Positions 16,985 to 27,380 of a DNA stretch of 64,000 nucleotides are shown here, piece by piece. Below the pieces are notes generated by a model. It was given only the letters and a program-made list of their open reading frames with translations. It did not search any database and was not told the DNA's origin. The stretch is from assembly GCF_000789235.1 (NCBI RefSeq), contig NZ_KN525716.1, positions 3,578,100 through 3,642,099 on the forward strand, read 5' to 3'. Numbering within the stretch: position 1 is the stretch's first letter; each line of letters starts with the position of its first letter. The position numbers and the translations under genes are program-made. This DNA is from Wocania ichthyoenteri Th78. Its GTDB lineage: Bacteria; Bacteroidota; Bacteroidia; Flavobacteriales; Flavobacteriaceae.

Positions 16985-19612
16985 ATGATGAAGATAGTTA
17001 TAGTGTTTGCTTTAGGAGTTTTAGCATCCCAAATGAATGCACAAAATGGAAATGCTGAAATTTATTCAGGAGAGCAATTGAAGTATATTGGTATGCCAGT
17101 TGGAGGTATTAATACTGGGCAAGTATATTTAGGTGGTGATGGTCAATTATGGTATTGGGATATTTTTAATATACAACGAATTCAACCTGGAGGTCCTGGA
17201 GATAAGTTTTATATCAACCCGATGACTCAAGACAAACAGTTTGATCAGGGTTTTGCGGTTCGTATTAAAAAATTATTGCCAACAACGATTACACCTATTG
17301 CTAAACCATTAAACAGTGATGGTTTTTCTAACATCACATTTAGAGGAGAGTATCCAATGGGAAAAGTGACTTATAAAGATTCAGGTTTTCCAGTTTCAGT
17401 AGTTTTAAATTCATATTCACCATTTATTCCAACTGCTCATGAATCGTCTGATTTCCCAGCTGTAGTAATGGAATATACTCTGACTAATGATTCAGATACT
17501 AAAGTAGCCGTTGAACTATTTGGATGGCTTCAAAATATGGCGAATTTTAAAATGGCTAGTTCAGCTAGTGGAAAAGCTGTAAATAAAATTATAAAATCGG
17601 GTAATGCACTTCAATTGTTTGCTTCATCGAATGTAACTAATGATGCAAGTAAAGATTTACCAGATTATGGAAATATGTCTTTAACGCTTTTAGAAGGAGA
17701 AAATGCTTGGGGGGTACCAACCTCGCCTAGAGATATTAACTATAATTTAGTTGAAGTATATAAGTCAAATAAAGATTTGGCTGAAGTAAAATTAGGAAAT
17801 AAATTGACTGGCGTTATTGGAAAAGAAGTTATATTAGAATCAGGAGAAAGTAAAACGCTAACTTTTGTACTGTCTTGGTATTTTCCAAACGTTCATCGTA
17901 AAGAAAGTGGTTTTCACAATTTAAAAAACAAGGAGAATTTAAGGCATTATTACAGTAAAAAGTTTACATCATCCGCAGATGTTACAAATAAAATTGCAGC
18001 AAATACAACTAAATATTTAGAAACTACAAAACAGTGGAATAAAACATGGTATGATGCATCATTACCTGCTTGGTTTTTAGATAGGGTCTTTATAAATACG
18101 AGCATTTTAGCAACGACGTCCTGTTACCGTTTAGATGATTTAACCGATGATCCAGATAATGAAAATCGTTTTTATACTATGGAAGGTGTGTATTTAGGAG
18201 AAGGAACGTGTACTCATGTATTTCATTATGAGCAAGCAATGGGTAGGGTATTTCCAAATTTGGCAAGACAATTAAGAACACAAATAGATTACGGTTTGTC
18301 TTTTAAAGAAAATGGAATTATTGGTTATAGAGGAGAATTTAGTAGTTTGGGAAGACAGTTTGGTCAGAAAGCTAGTGGATATGCTGTAGATGGACAAGCA
18401 GGAACCATTTTAAGAGCCTATAGAGAACACACAACTTCTTCTGATAAGAATTATCTAAAGGCATATTGGTCAAGAATTAAGAAAAGTATAGAGTATATGA
18501 TTGCTCATGATGCAGAAAAATCAGTAAAGCCAGATGGTGTTTTAGAAGGTATTCAGTACAATACCTTAGATAAAGAGTGGTATGGTAAAAATGCATGGCA
18601 TAGTAGCTTGTACAATGCTGCTTTACAAGCAGGTGCTGCTATGGCAATAGAAATGGGAGATAAAAAGTTCGCAAAAAAATGTGAAGCTATTACTAAATTG
18701 GGTAAGCTAAACATTACCAATCAACTATTTAATGGTGAATACTTTATTAATATCCCAGATCCTAATAATTCGGAAAATCCTAATACAGGTATTGGTTGTC
18801 ACATAGATCAAGTACTAGGGCAATCTTGGACAATTCAAGCAGGATTACCACGAATATTACCTAAAAGAGAAACAGTTAGTGCTTTAAAATCAATTTACAA
18901 ATATAATTTTCAAAAGGATATTGGGAAGTATTTGGATACAGCTACTATTAAAAATTTTCGTTTTTATGCGTTACCAGGAGAAGCAGGAACCATTATGTGT
19001 ACCTTTCCTAAAGGTTTAGCATTAGAATCTAAAGGCACAAAAGCTGCTGAATGGGATAATTTAGTAGTAGGGTATTTTAGTGAGTGTATGACTGGGTTTA
19101 CCTATCAAGCAGCGGGTCATATGATTGCTGAAGGATTGGTGGATGAGGGGATGACTATGATAAAAGCTATTCATAATCGTTATCAGCCTCAAAAAAGAAA
19201 CCCATATAATGAAATAGAGTATGGTAATCATTACACCAGAGCGATGTCTAGTTATGGCACTTTTATTGCTGTTTCTGGGTTTACACTAAACGAACCTAAC
19301 GGAAAAATTGGGTTTTCGCCAAAAATTAACCCAGAAGATTTTAAATCGGCATTTATTACTGGAAATAGCTGGGGAACTTTTAGTCAAAAAATTAAAAAGA
19401 GTAGAGTAGAAGCTAGTTTAGAAATAGCTTATGGTAAATTAATACTGCAAGAGATTAGTTTAGATGAATTGTTGAGTGCTAAACATTCAATAGCAACCGT
19501 AAATGGTGAAAAAGTAAACTCAAGACTAAAAAAAAATAGCAATAAAGTAATTGTGTCTTTTAAATCTATTACGCTTTCAAAAGGTGATAAAGTAAAGATT
19601 GAAATTAAATAA
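16985..19612 (+). CDS. GH116/DUF608-type glycosidase with Sec signal
   Basis: An 875-residue paralogue of the protein at 13806, without its Cys-rich Tat leader. A Sec signal ends near residue 20 (ASQMNAQ). Conserved stretches are [20 protein letters not shown], the Trp-rich [42 protein letters not shown] (E521), [15 protein letters not shown] and [18 protein letters not shown]521 sits where the family has an acidic-Gly-x-x-x-N-T motif, making it a candidate catalytic residue. Different export routes suggest the two enzymes mature differently. No transporter is directly adjacent; the nearest SusCD pairs are at 502-5592 and 22146-27160. Beta-glycosidase activity is likely, the substrate unknown. 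Confidence 0.87.
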   Translation: MMKIVIVFALGVLASQMNAQNGNAEIYSGEQLKYIGMPVGGINTGQVYLGGDGQLWYWDIFNIQRIQPGGPGDKFYINPMTQDKQFDQGFAVRIKKLLPTTITPIAKPLNSDGFSNITFRGEYPMGKVTYKDSGFPVSVVLNSYSPFIPTAHESSDFPAVVMEYTLTNDSDTKVAVELFGWLQNMANFKMASSASGKAVNKIIKSGNALQLFASSNVTNDASKDLPDYGNMSLTLLEGENAWGVPTSPRDINYNLVEVYKSNKDLAEVKLGNKLTGVIGKEVILESGESKTLTFVLSWYFPNVHRKESGFHNLKNKENLRHYYSKKFTSSADVTNKIAANTTKYLETTKQWNKTWYDASLPAWFLDRVFINTSILATTSCYRLDDLTDDPDNENRFYTMEGVYLGEGTCTHVFHYEQAMGRVFPNLARQLRTQIDYGLSFKENGIIGYRGEFSSLGRQFGQKASGYAVDGQAGTILRAYREHTTSSDKNYLKAYWSRIKKSIEYMIAHDAEKSVKPDGVLEGIQYNTLDKEWYGKNAWHSSLYNAALQAGAAMAIEMGDKKFAKKCEAITKLGKLNITNQLFNGEYFINIPDPNNSENPNTGIGCHIDQVLGQSWTIQAGLPRILPKRETVSALKSIYKYNFQKDIGKYLDTATIKNFRFYALPGEAGTIMCTFPKGLALESKGTKAAEWDNLVVGYFSECMTGFTYQAAGHMIAEGLVDEGMTMIKAIHNRYQPQKRNPYNEIEYGNHYTRAMSSYGTFIAVSGFTLNEPNGKIGFSPKINPEDFKSAFITGNSWGTFSQKIKKSRVEASLEIAYGKLILQEISLDELLSAKHSIATVNGEKVNSRLKKNSNKVIVSFKSITLSKGDKVKIEIK

Positions 19613-19690
19613 TAATATAGATATAGTGTAACTATGTATATTCAGACAGAATTTTAAGACTTGTAATAAAAAATAAAAATTTTAGGATAA

Positions 19691-19990
19691 TGTAACGAGT
19701 ATATAGTACTTAAAGCTTTTATAGAAGAAAAATTTCCAAATTTTGCATTAAAATGGATACCTGCTTTAAATGAAGAGGGTATTTCTGATTGGTTATATAC
19801 GCTTAATAAAGATACAAATACAGGAACTCGAATTACCGAAGTAGATTACGGTATTTATGCTAAGGGAGAAGCACTTATGGGATGGTATAATACAACCTTT
19901 GTAGTATCTCATAAAGATTATTATTACATCTATTGTACAAACTCAAGTGAGATTAACCAACTCAAGCTTCCAAGAAAAATAAGAGTATAA
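19691..19990 (+). pseudogene. C-terminal remnant of an unrecognised protein
   Basis: A frame with no start codon stays open for 99 codons from a TAA at 19688 to TAA at 19988. It reads as good protein, for example FPNFALKWIPALNEEGISDW, TGTRITEVDYGIYAKGEALM and GWYNTTFVVSHKDYYYIY. The composition is coding-like and the frame ends cleanly, so it looks like the 3' part of a gene whose 5' part was lost. I do not recognise the family. The rest of the gap from 19613 to 20054 shows nothing clear. Confidence 0.5.
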
Positions 19991-20054
19991 TAGATAGGTT
20001 TAGTATTTTAGATTAAAGTTATAAGTCCACTTTGCATGGAGCATTAATCAAAAA

Positions 20055-20651
20055 TTAAACTATAACTTTTTTGTTAAATTTAAACAATAAAAACAAAAAA
20101 GGAATTATTTTTTCTTTTGCTTTTTTTCGAAGAATAGAAAAAGCCTTAACCATTTGTTTTTCAACAGTATTAACAGAAACGTTTTGGTATTCTGCTATTT
20201 CAATATATGTAAGTCCGTCTTTTTTACTTAATAAAAAGGTCTCTTTACATTTAGTTGGTAATTGTTCTATTTCTTTTTCTATAAGAGATATTAGTCGTTT
20301 TGTTTCATCTTCATTTTGTATTTCAATAAATGAATCTATATTTTCAATATATTTTTTTTCTAATGAGCTAACAGCAATTTCTTTTCTATACTGGTCTATA
20401 AATTCATTATAAACAGATTTATATAAATAATTTTTAATTGATAAATTGATATTTAATTTTTCACGTTGCTGCCACATTTTAACAATAACATTTTGTACAA
20501 TGTCTTCAGATTTAAAGTCATTTCTCGCTAGGTTACTAGCATAATCACATAGCTTATCATAATAAAGTTCTACCAAATATTTATACGAGTTTGGATTTCC
20601 CCTTTTGAGATGTTTAATAAGCTTTTTCTGATCAGAAAACTTTTTTTTCAT
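20055..20651 (-). CDS. ECF-type RNA polymerase sigma factor
   Basis: A 198-residue sigma-70-family factor of the extracytoplasmic-function class. Region 2 is visible at about 28-90 (NDFKSEDIVQNVIVKMWQQR, SIKNYLYKSVYNEFIDQYRK) and region 4 at about 130-185 (LPTKCKETFLLSKKDGLTYI, EIAEYQNVSVNTVEKQMVKA). It is divergent from the FecR-type gene at 20757, with 105 bp between the starts, and is probably held inactive by that protein until the STN-domain SusC at 22146 signals substrate. The divergent order differs from the common sigma-then-FecR operon. Confidence 0.93.
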   Translation of the reverse strand: MKKKFSDQKKLIKHLKRGNPNSYKYLVELYYDKLCDYASNLARNDFKSEDIVQNVIVKMWQQREKLNINLSIKNYLYKSVYNEFIDQYRKEIAVSSLEKKYIENIDSFIEIQNEDETKRLISLIEKEIEQLPTKCKETFLLSKKDGLTYIEIAEYQNVSVNTVEKQMVKAFSILRKKAKEKIIPFLFLLFKFNKKVIV

Positions 20652-20756
20652 TTAGAATAAAGAATAAAATATTAAGCAAATTTAATTTTTTTTTAGAATA
20701 AATGGTGGTATAGCAATTTTAGTTTCGTTATAGTAATATAAATGTCCTGAAAAAAA

Positions 20757-21929
20757 ATGAATTCTAAGATTGAAAAGTCAATTATAAAGTTTTTAGCAAA
20801 AGAAGCTAATCTTGCAGAACTTCGAGAATTGGAGTTGTGGATTAATAACCCAAAAAATGAAGATTTATTTTATGAATTTATAAAGACAAATGTTTTTATA
20901 AATAAGATTATGAGCAAGTATGACAAAAAACGTGCGAAAGAAAATATAGTACGTCGTATAAAACAAGAGAGAAGCTTTTTTAATAAAAAGGCTAAATCTA
21001 ATAGTTTAATTAAATATGTTGCTGCGGCTATATTGGTTGGAGTTTTAGCAACAAGTTACATTTTTAAAGATAATTTGTTTAATGGTCAACAGGAAAGCAT
21101 GCCAGTTATTACAGCAAACCATAACATTAAAGTAGGAACAGACAAGGCAACCTTAACATTAGGAGATGGTACAACTGTAACATTAGAAAAAGGAAAAATG
21201 TTTCAAAGCAACAATATAAGAAGTACAGGAGACCAATTAGTTTATAATAAGGTTTCCAACAATAAAAAGGAAGATATAAAATATAACTACTTAACGATTC
21301 CAAGAGGGGGACAATACTTTGTAAAACTATCTGATGGAACTCAAGTATGGCTAAACTCTCAATCACAACTTAAATTCCCTGAAGTTTTTATTGAAGGAGA
21401 GCCACGTAAGGTAGAACTAGTTTATGGGGAAGCTTATTTTGATGTAAGTCCAAGTACAGAACATAAGGGGGATAATTTTTTAGTACTAAACCAGAATCAA
21501 GAAATAGAAGTATTAGGTACAGAGTTTAATATTAAGGCTTATAAAGATGAAACTAATATCTATACAACTTTAGTTGAAGGTAAAGTAGTTGTGAATTTTA
21601 ATGGAATGAAACAAAATTTAACTCCTAGTCAACAATCAAATATTAATACTATAAATAATAATATTTCAATCTATAATGTTGATGTTGAAAGTGTTGTTTC
21701 ATGGAAAAATGGACTTTTTACTTTTAAAGGAAAGGCATTAAAAGATATTATGAAAGTTATATCTAGATGGTATGATGTCGATATAATTTTCTTAGATAAG
21801 AATTTAGAGTCACTAAAGTTTAAAGGTGTTTTGAGTAAAAGCCAAACAATTGAAGAAATTTTATCTATTATGAAATCAAGTACTATTAGCGATTACGAAA
21901 TTAAGAATAAAACCATAATATTAAAATAA
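20757..21929 (+). CDS. FecR-family anti-sigma factor
   Basis: A 390-residue inner-membrane regulator. The N-terminal cytoplasmic part (1-83) should bind the sigma factor. One membrane helix spans about 84-103 (LIKYVAAAILVGVLATSYIF). The periplasmic FecR domain covers about 175-275 (YLTIPRGGQYFVKLSDGTQV, WLNSQSQLKFP, VELVYGEAYFDVSP, VLGTEFNIKAY). The C-terminal ~70 residues (FKGKALKDIMKVISRWYDVD, FKGVLSKSQTIEEIL) look like the STN-related DUF4974 module. It should relay the state of the STN-type SusC at 22146 to the divergent sigma factor. The motif order leaves little doubt. Confidence 0.93.
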   Translation: MNSKIEKSIIKFLAKEANLAELRELELWINNPKNEDLFYEFIKTNVFINKIMSKYDKKRAKENIVRRIKQERSFFNKKAKSNSLIKYVAAAILVGVLATSYIFKDNLFNGQQESMPVITANHNIKVGTDKATLTLGDGTTVTLEKGKMFQSNNIRSTGDQLVYNKVSNNKKEDIKYNYLTIPRGGQYFVKLSDGTQVWLNSQSQLKFPEVFIEGEPRKVELVYGEAYFDVSPSTEHKGDNFLVLNQNQEIEVLGTEFNIKAYKDETNIYTTLVEGKVVVNFNGMKQNLTPSQQSNINTINNNISIYNVDVESVVSWKNGLFTFKGKALKDIMKVISRWYDVDIIFLDKNLESLKFKGVLSKSQTIEEILSIMKSSTISDYEIKNKTIILK

Positions 21930-21940
21930 ACAGATCATTC

Positions 21941-22093
21941 ATTTTATTAGTTAAGTAATAAAATTTGGATAGCCATAAAAAAGTGGCTAAAATTAATCAT
22001 TAAAACTATATATGCCTATGAGATAAAATAAACATACAAAAATAAAAGGAGGATAAAGTTTAACTGGCAAAAGTATCACTCTATCCCCTTTAT
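21941..22093 (+). other. Structured leader between fecR-type gene and SusC gene
   Basis: The 216-bp gap holds three inverted repeats in a row: ATTTTATTA/TAATAAAAT (21941-21964, 6-nt loop), AGCCA/TGGCT (21971-21988), and AAAGGAGGATA/TATCCCCTTT (22045-22091, one bulged base, 26-nt loop). None is followed by a T-run, so they look like RNA structure or protein sites in the SusC leader rather than simple terminators. Confidence 0.35.
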
Positions 22094-22145
22094 TGTCATT
22101 ATCAATTAATTAAAAAGTTTTAACTAACTAATAACTAACAAATTT

Positions 22146-25100
22146 ATGAAAATTAAACTAATTAATATCTGTTTTCTAATTAAAAACAGACTTTTAATGA
22201 TCATTATGAGAACACTCATTTTCTTATTCTGTACAACGATTTTTGCTTTAAATTCTAATAATATAATATCTCAAAATTCAAAAATTAAAATAAAAGAAGA
22301 TAAAATATTAACAGTTGATGAGGTTTTTGACCTTATTATGGAGCAAACAGACTATAAATTCTTTTATGAAGAAGGTATATTTAAAGGTTACCCCAAGGTA
22401 GAAGTAAGTAAAGGGACAATTAAGATCAATAAATTACTAGACCAAAGTTTATCATTAAGTAATCTTAAAATTACTGTAACTGATAATAATAACATAGTTA
22501 TAAAGGAGAAACCTAGAAGTATTATTGCTAACCAGCAAAAACACAGTGTTACAGGTGTAATAAATGATATATCTGGTCAGCCACTTATAGGGGCTAACAT
22601 TCTTGAAAAGGGAACAACCAATGGAACACAAACAGATTTTGATGGAAGATTTTCGATTGAAGTTGAAAATGCTAATGTTACACTTATTGTTTCTTATTTA
22701 GGATATTCAACACAGGAAATTGAATTAAATAGTCAAACATCTCTTGAAATTATACTTCAAGAAGATGCATCGTCATTAGACGAAGTAGTGATTGTTGGTT
22801 ATGGTACTCAGAAAAAAGTAAACCTTACTGGGGCTGTAGGAACAATTAAAGGTGAAGCATTAGAAAACAAACCTGTTGTTAACGTACAAGAACTATTAAT
22901 AGGGAAAGTTCCAGGATTAAACATTAGTAATAACTCTGGTCAACCAGGAAGTGGAGCTACTTTAAATGTTCGTGGTACTTCTACTATTGGAGGTAGCTCA
23001 GGAGTTCTTGTTATAGTTGACGGTGTACCTGGTAATATATTTACTATAAACCCTAATGATATTGAAAATATCTCGGTGCTTAAAGATGCCGCATCTGCTG
23101 CCATTTATGGTGCTAGAGCTGCTAACGGAGTGATTTTAGTTACTACTAAAAAGGCTAAGGGTAATCAAGCATTAAGAGTAGATCTTACTACAAGTATAGG
23201 GGTGCAAAACCCGCAACACCGAATAGATTTTGTAGGAGCAAAAGATTTTATGAATCTCTATAATCTTGCTAGAAGAAACGATGGAGCAACTGATGATTTC
23301 TACGGATCTGACGATTTTGCTGCTTTAGAAAATGGATTACTGCCTAATCATCAATGGAACAGGGAGTTATTTAAGAGAGGAGAACTTATACAAAATAATT
23401 ATTTAGCTTTTTCAGGAAATAGTGATCGTTTTTCATATAGAACAGCCATTGGATATGACAAGCAGTCAGGTTCATTACCTAGGGATAAATACAAACGTTT
23501 GGTAGTACACCCAAAATTTACATATAAGATAACAGATTGGATTTCCCTTGATGCTAATATACAATACACCAAAACTAATATAGAAAGACCAGAAGATGCT
23601 GGTACTCAAATTTCAAATTCACAGCGTATTTCGCCTATTACTCCTATTTTTACACCAGCTGGCAATTATTGGGGTCCTGGAGGTGTTCCTGGAGCTAATC
23701 CAATAGCGCGAATTAATCAAGGAGGCCTAGATACTCAAGAGTTTAAAGAGTTGTCGACTATCTTAACGGCAACGATAACTCCAGTAAAAAACTGGAATAT
23801 CATTCCTTTGTATTCACATTATAACACACAGAGATATACTCATAACTATGATAAGCCCATTACTTTGTATAATGATGATGAAACTATTTTTAGTCAAGGG
23901 GTATTGAATAATGTAAATCTTCAAAACGCCTTCAGTAATAGTAGTACTGAAATATTGCAACTGTCAACTGATTATTCTCTTACACTAGGTGACGATCATG
24001 AGTTTAAATTTTTTGGTGTAGTATCTCAAGAAGTAAAGAAGGGGAACGATTTTTCTGCCTCTCGATTGAATCCTGCATTTGAAAATATATATGTATTAGA
24101 TGTTGGGTTGGGTGTCAAAGATAATTCAGGTTTTGCTTATAACGAATCCCTTGCTTCAGTTGCTGGAAGGCTTAATTATAATTATAAAGGAAAATACCTC
24201 TTCGAAGCCGTTGTAAGGCATGATGGTTCATCTCGTTTTTTAGACGGTCATCAGTGGGGTACATATCCTGGGTTTTCTGCAGGATGGAATGTAGCAGAAG
24301 AGAATTTTATGAAGGATAAACTTGATTTTATATCTCAATTTAAGATAAGAGGTTCTTGGGGTCAATTAGGAGATGCTCTAAAAATTAGTCGTTACGAGAC
24401 TAGAAATATTCTCAATTTTAATGCTGGATTATATGGCTTTAATGGAAACCTTGTGGGTGGAGCCACGGCAGATGCTTCTTTTATTCCTAGTCTAAGTTGG
24501 GAACGATCTACTAAGACCAATTTAGGACTTGATATTGGACTGTTTAAGAATAAAATAACCATGTCGGTTGATGTTTTTAGAGATCTAAGAGATCAAATCT
24601 TATATAGAGAACCTATAGAAGTAGAAAATGGTGTTACTGCACCTTTTACTAATACTTTAGAAATGGAGAACAAAGGTTTTGAATTCATAATAAATTATAG
24701 AGAAACCTTAGGTGATTTTGGCTTTAATGTTGATTTTAATGTAGCTCATTCCAAAAATGAAGTGCTTAATCTTAGAGGGTCTGGACCTTGGATAGATGGA
24801 TCAAGATATACAGAGGTGGGAGGTTCACTTGAATTGCCTTATGGTTTGCAATCTGATGGACTTTTCCAAAGTCAAGACGATATCGACAATAGTGCTACAC
24901 AGATAAATGTAAAACCGGGTAACATCAAATATGTAGATCAACTTACGGTAGATACGAATAATGATGGGATTCCTGACGAAGCAGATGGTGTAATTAATGG
25001 TGATGACCGAGTTATATTGAATGATAAAAATGCATTCGTTTACGGTTTTAACCTAGGGTTTAATTATAAAAACTTAAGCCTTACGGCCAATTTTTATGGC

Positions 25101-25484
25101 AGAAATAATGTTAAAAGGTATATAAATAATTATGAGGGTTGGGCGTTTTTTCTATCAAATAACGCTAGACCAATGCATTTAGATAGTTGGACAGAAAACA
25201 ACCTAGATGCCACTCATCCAAGGATAAGTCTTAATACAACTTCAAATGACACACAATATTCCGACTATTGGTTGCGTAAAGCAAATTATTTAAAACTACA
25301 AAGCCTTTCATTAGCGTATAAATTACCTAAGGAATTGATAGATGTATTGAATATTGATAATGCTACGGTTTCTCTAATAGGGCAAAATCTAGCGATGTTT
25401 ACCAAATACCCTGGTTTTGATCCTGAGGGGGGAGGTTACCCATTACCTAGAACCATAACTATGAGTCTTCAATTAAACTTTTAA
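22146..25484 (+). CDS. STN-domain SusC/RagA-family TonB-linked transporter
   Basis: A 1112-residue outer-membrane receptor. The signal peptide ends before about residue 43 (NNIISQ). The STN signalling domain spans about 50-122 (ILTVDEVFDLIMEQTDYKFF, YEEGIFKGYPKVEVSKGTI), the carboxypeptidase-regulatory-like domain about 133-212 (VTGVINDISGQPLIGANI, TDFDGRFSIE), and the junction LDEVVIVGYGTQKK and plug (VIVDGVP, SVLKDAASAAIYGARAANG) precede the barrel, ending TITMSLQLNF. The STN domain marks it as a transducer for the FecR/sigma pair just upstream, and its gene ends in a 1-bp overlap with SusD. An internal Ca-loop-like stretch VDTNNDGIPDEADGVINGDD lies near residues 935-955. The substrate is not readable. 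Confidence 0.95.
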   Translation: MKIKLINICFLIKNRLLMIIMRTLIFLFCTTIFALNSNNIISQNSKIKIKEDKILTVDEVFDLIMEQTDYKFFYEEGIFKGYPKVEVSKGTIKINKLLDQSLSLSNLKITVTDNNNIVIKEKPRSIIANQQKHSVTGVINDISGQPLIGANILEKGTTNGTQTDFDGRFSIEVENANVTLIVSYLGYSTQEIELNSQTSLEIILQEDASSLDEVVIVGYGTQKKVNLTGAVGTIKGEALENKPVVNVQELLIGKVPGLNISNNSGQPGSGATLNVRGTSTIGGSSGVLVIVDGVPGNIFTINPNDIENISVLKDAASAAIYGARAANGVILVTTKKAKGNQALRVDLTTSIGVQNPQHRIDFVGAKDFMNLYNLARRNDGATDDFYGSDDFAALENGLLPNHQWNRELFKRGELIQNNYLAFSGNSDRFSYRTAIGYDKQSGSLPRDKYKRLVVHPKFTYKITDWISLDANIQYTKTNIERPEDAGTQISNSQRISPITPIFTPAGNYWGPGGVPGANPIARINQGGLDTQEFKELSTILTATITPVKNWNIIPLYSHYNTQRYTHNYDKPITLYNDDETIFSQGVLNNVNLQNAFSNSSTEILQLSTDYSLTLGDDHEFKFFGVVSQEVKKGNDFSASRLNPAFENIYVLDVGLGVKDNSGFAYNESLASVAGRLNYNYKGKYLFEAVVRHDGSSRFLDGHQWGTYPGFSAGWNVAEENFMKDKLDFISQFKIRGSWGQLGDALKISRYETRNILNFNAGLYGFNGNLVGGATADASFIPSLSWERSTKTNLGLDIGLFKNKITMSVDVFRDLRDQILYREPIEVENGVTAPFTNTLEMENKGFEFIINYRETLGDFGFNVDFNVAHSKNEVLNLRGSGPWIDGSRYTEVGGSLELPYGLQSDGLFQSQDDIDNSATQINVKPGNIKYVDQLTVDTNNDGIPDEADGVINGDDRVILNDKNAFVYGFNLGFNYKNLSLTANFYGRNNVKRYINNYEGWAFFLSNNARPMHLDSWTENNLDATHPRISLNTTSNDTQYSDYWLRKANYLKLQSLSLAYKLPKELIDVLNIDNATVSLIGQNLAMFTKYPGFDPEGGGYPLPRTITMSLQLNF

Positions 25485-27160
25485 TGCTAAGAAAAATGAA
25501 AAATATACATACAAAAATTATACTGATTTGTTTGGTGGCATTTACGTCTTGCTCAGACGTATTAGATCAGCCACCATTACATGCACCAGACGAATCATTG
25601 TTCTGGACTTCTGAAGTAGATGCAGAAAAAGCATTGGTAGCTCTATATCCTTATTTACCCAATGATACTTCATGGTGGGCAGAGTGTATAAGCGATAATG
25701 CCATCATGACGAATGCTTGGGGAGAAGGAGGAATGGGTCAAATAAGTCAAGGGGACTTAACACCTACGACTGGGTATTTAAGTAATGGTTTTCATGGCCA
25801 GTACAAATACGATCATATTAGGAATATTCTTTATTTTTTAGAGAATATTCAGAATATTGAAGGAACTGATAGGTTAGATGATATGGAAGGTCAAGCTAGA
25901 TTTATCTTGGCAATGAAGTATTTTACGATGTCTAGATATTGGGGAGATATTGTTCTTTTTAAGGAAAGACCAGCGACTTTGGAAGAAGTAGATGTAGCTA
26001 CCAGAGCTCCTCAAAAAGAAGTTTTTGAATATATAATAGAAAATCTAGATAAGGCTATTTCACTTTTGAGTGATGTACATGATAAGTCTGGAATCATAAC
26101 ACAAGATGCTGCAATAATGCTAAAGACCGATGTGTTGATGTGGATGGCGTCTATGGAAGATTTTAGAAGTACCAGTATTTCTGATAAAAGCAGTGTGCAA
26201 CTATGGGGGGAGGCAGCCAGTACCATTGAGACTCTTATAAATAAGGGAAGGTACAGTTTGCATCCAGATTTGGTTAGCTTATTCCAAAGCTATACAAACA
26301 ATAGTGATAACGAAACTGTTTTAGCACGCCAATATGTTGAGGAAGAGATTACTAATTTTATCAATATTTTAGGATTGCCAGGAGGCACTAGTTTACGTGG
26401 TGGTGGCTGGGCATCATTCAGCGCACCTAGAAATTTAGTAGACGAGTATGAGGTTACAGATGGTATGGATATTAAGGATTCTCCTTTATATGATATTACT
26501 GATCCTTTTATAAATAGAGATAAAAGATTAACGTCTTGGTTCTTACTTCCAGGGGTTGATGTGTTACGACAAGATGGGTCTTTCACTCCTTTTGATTCTC
26601 ACCCTGACAATGGTAATCGTGAAGCTGTTGGAGGCGAAGGCGGCGGCGGAAGAAGTGGTTATTGGTGTATAAAACATGTTGAGATGGATAACAATCTTTG
26701 GTTCGGTCATCAAAATTGGATTATTTATAGATATGGTGAAGCCTTATTAATGTTAGCAGAGGCTCTTAATGAGTCCGACCCTTCTAATTCAAGTATAGTT
26801 TGGGCTATGAACCAAATACGTGATAGAGCAGAGTTACCTGGCGTAGATGCATTATTGGGTAATCAAGCGGCAATGCGTGATGCCATTAGGCATGAAAGAC
26901 GTATGGAATTGGTGAACGAAGGAAAACGTTATTGGGATATTATGCGTTGGAAAACAGCACATATAGTATTAAACCCACCAACTGGATTTGTGTACGGTAT
27001 CAATAAATCTTTGGACGATTATACTAATAGACAGGGTGATTGGACTGTAGAAAAAATTGTTGCAGAACCAAATAGGTTTGAGGATCATTTTTATTTCTGG
27101 CCTATACCTCAATCAGTTATAGATAAGAATCCTAATATTACTCAAAACCCTGGGTACTAA
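25484..27160 (+). CDS. SusD/RagB-family lipoprotein
   Basis: A 558-residue surface lipoprotein (Cys23, FTSC, followed by SDV). SusD hallmarks are LDQPPLHAPDESLFWTSEVD near the N-terminus, ARFILAMKYFTMSRYWGDIV, YRYGEALLMLAEALNES, IRHERRMELVNEGKRYWDIM and the terminal FYFWPIPQSVIDKNPNITQN. The gene starts inside the SusC stop codon (TAATG), so translation is coupled and the two proteins should form one complex. A Gly-rich run (EGGGGRSG, about residue 384) is a likely loop near the binding face. An alternative start lies four codons in (25496). Confidence 0.95.
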   Translation: MLRKMKNIHTKIILICLVAFTSCSDVLDQPPLHAPDESLFWTSEVDAEKALVALYPYLPNDTSWWAECISDNAIMTNAWGEGGMGQISQGDLTPTTGYLSNGFHGQYKYDHIRNILYFLENIQNIEGTDRLDDMEGQARFILAMKYFTMSRYWGDIVLFKERPATLEEVDVATRAPQKEVFEYIIENLDKAISLLSDVHDKSGIITQDAAIMLKTDVLMWMASMEDFRSTSISDKSSVQLWGEAASTIETLINKGRYSLHPDLVSLFQSYTNNSDNETVLARQYVEEEITNFINILGLPGGTSLRGGGWASFSAPRNLVDEYEVTDGMDIKDSPLYDITDPFINRDKRLTSWFLLPGVDVLRQDGSFTPFDSHPDNGNREAVGGEGGGGRSGYWCIKHVEMDNNLWFGHQNWIIYRYGEALLMLAEALNESDPSNSSIVWAMNQIRDRAELPGVDALLGNQAAMRDAIRHERRMELVNEGKRYWDIMRWKTAHIVLNPPTGFVYGINKSLDDYTNRQGDWTVEKIVAEPNRFEDHFYFWPIPQSVIDKNPNITQNPGY

Positions 27161-27179
27161 AAATTAATATAATCAATGA

Positions 27180-27216
27180 AAAGAGGAGGTTTAAATTTAT
27201 TTAAAACCTCCTCTTT
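27180..27216 (+). terminator. Strong terminator after the second SusCD pair
   Basis: A perfect 13-bp stem, AAAGAGGAGGTTT and AAACCTCCTCTTT, surrounds an 11-nt AT loop and begins 20 bp after the SusD stop. The A/T-rich flanks let it work on either strand. It separates the SusCD transcript from the FG-GAP gene. Confidence 0.85.
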
Positions 27217-27380
27217 ATAAAATTATTTTATTATTCAAATTTTATGAGTATAGAAATTTAATAACCCTTATCTAATATATTCTTGCCTAAATCTTATTAA
27301 AATATACGCCATAATAATAGTGGGATATAATATCCATAAGATTTAATACTAATTTTAAAGAACAAAATAAATTTACTACA

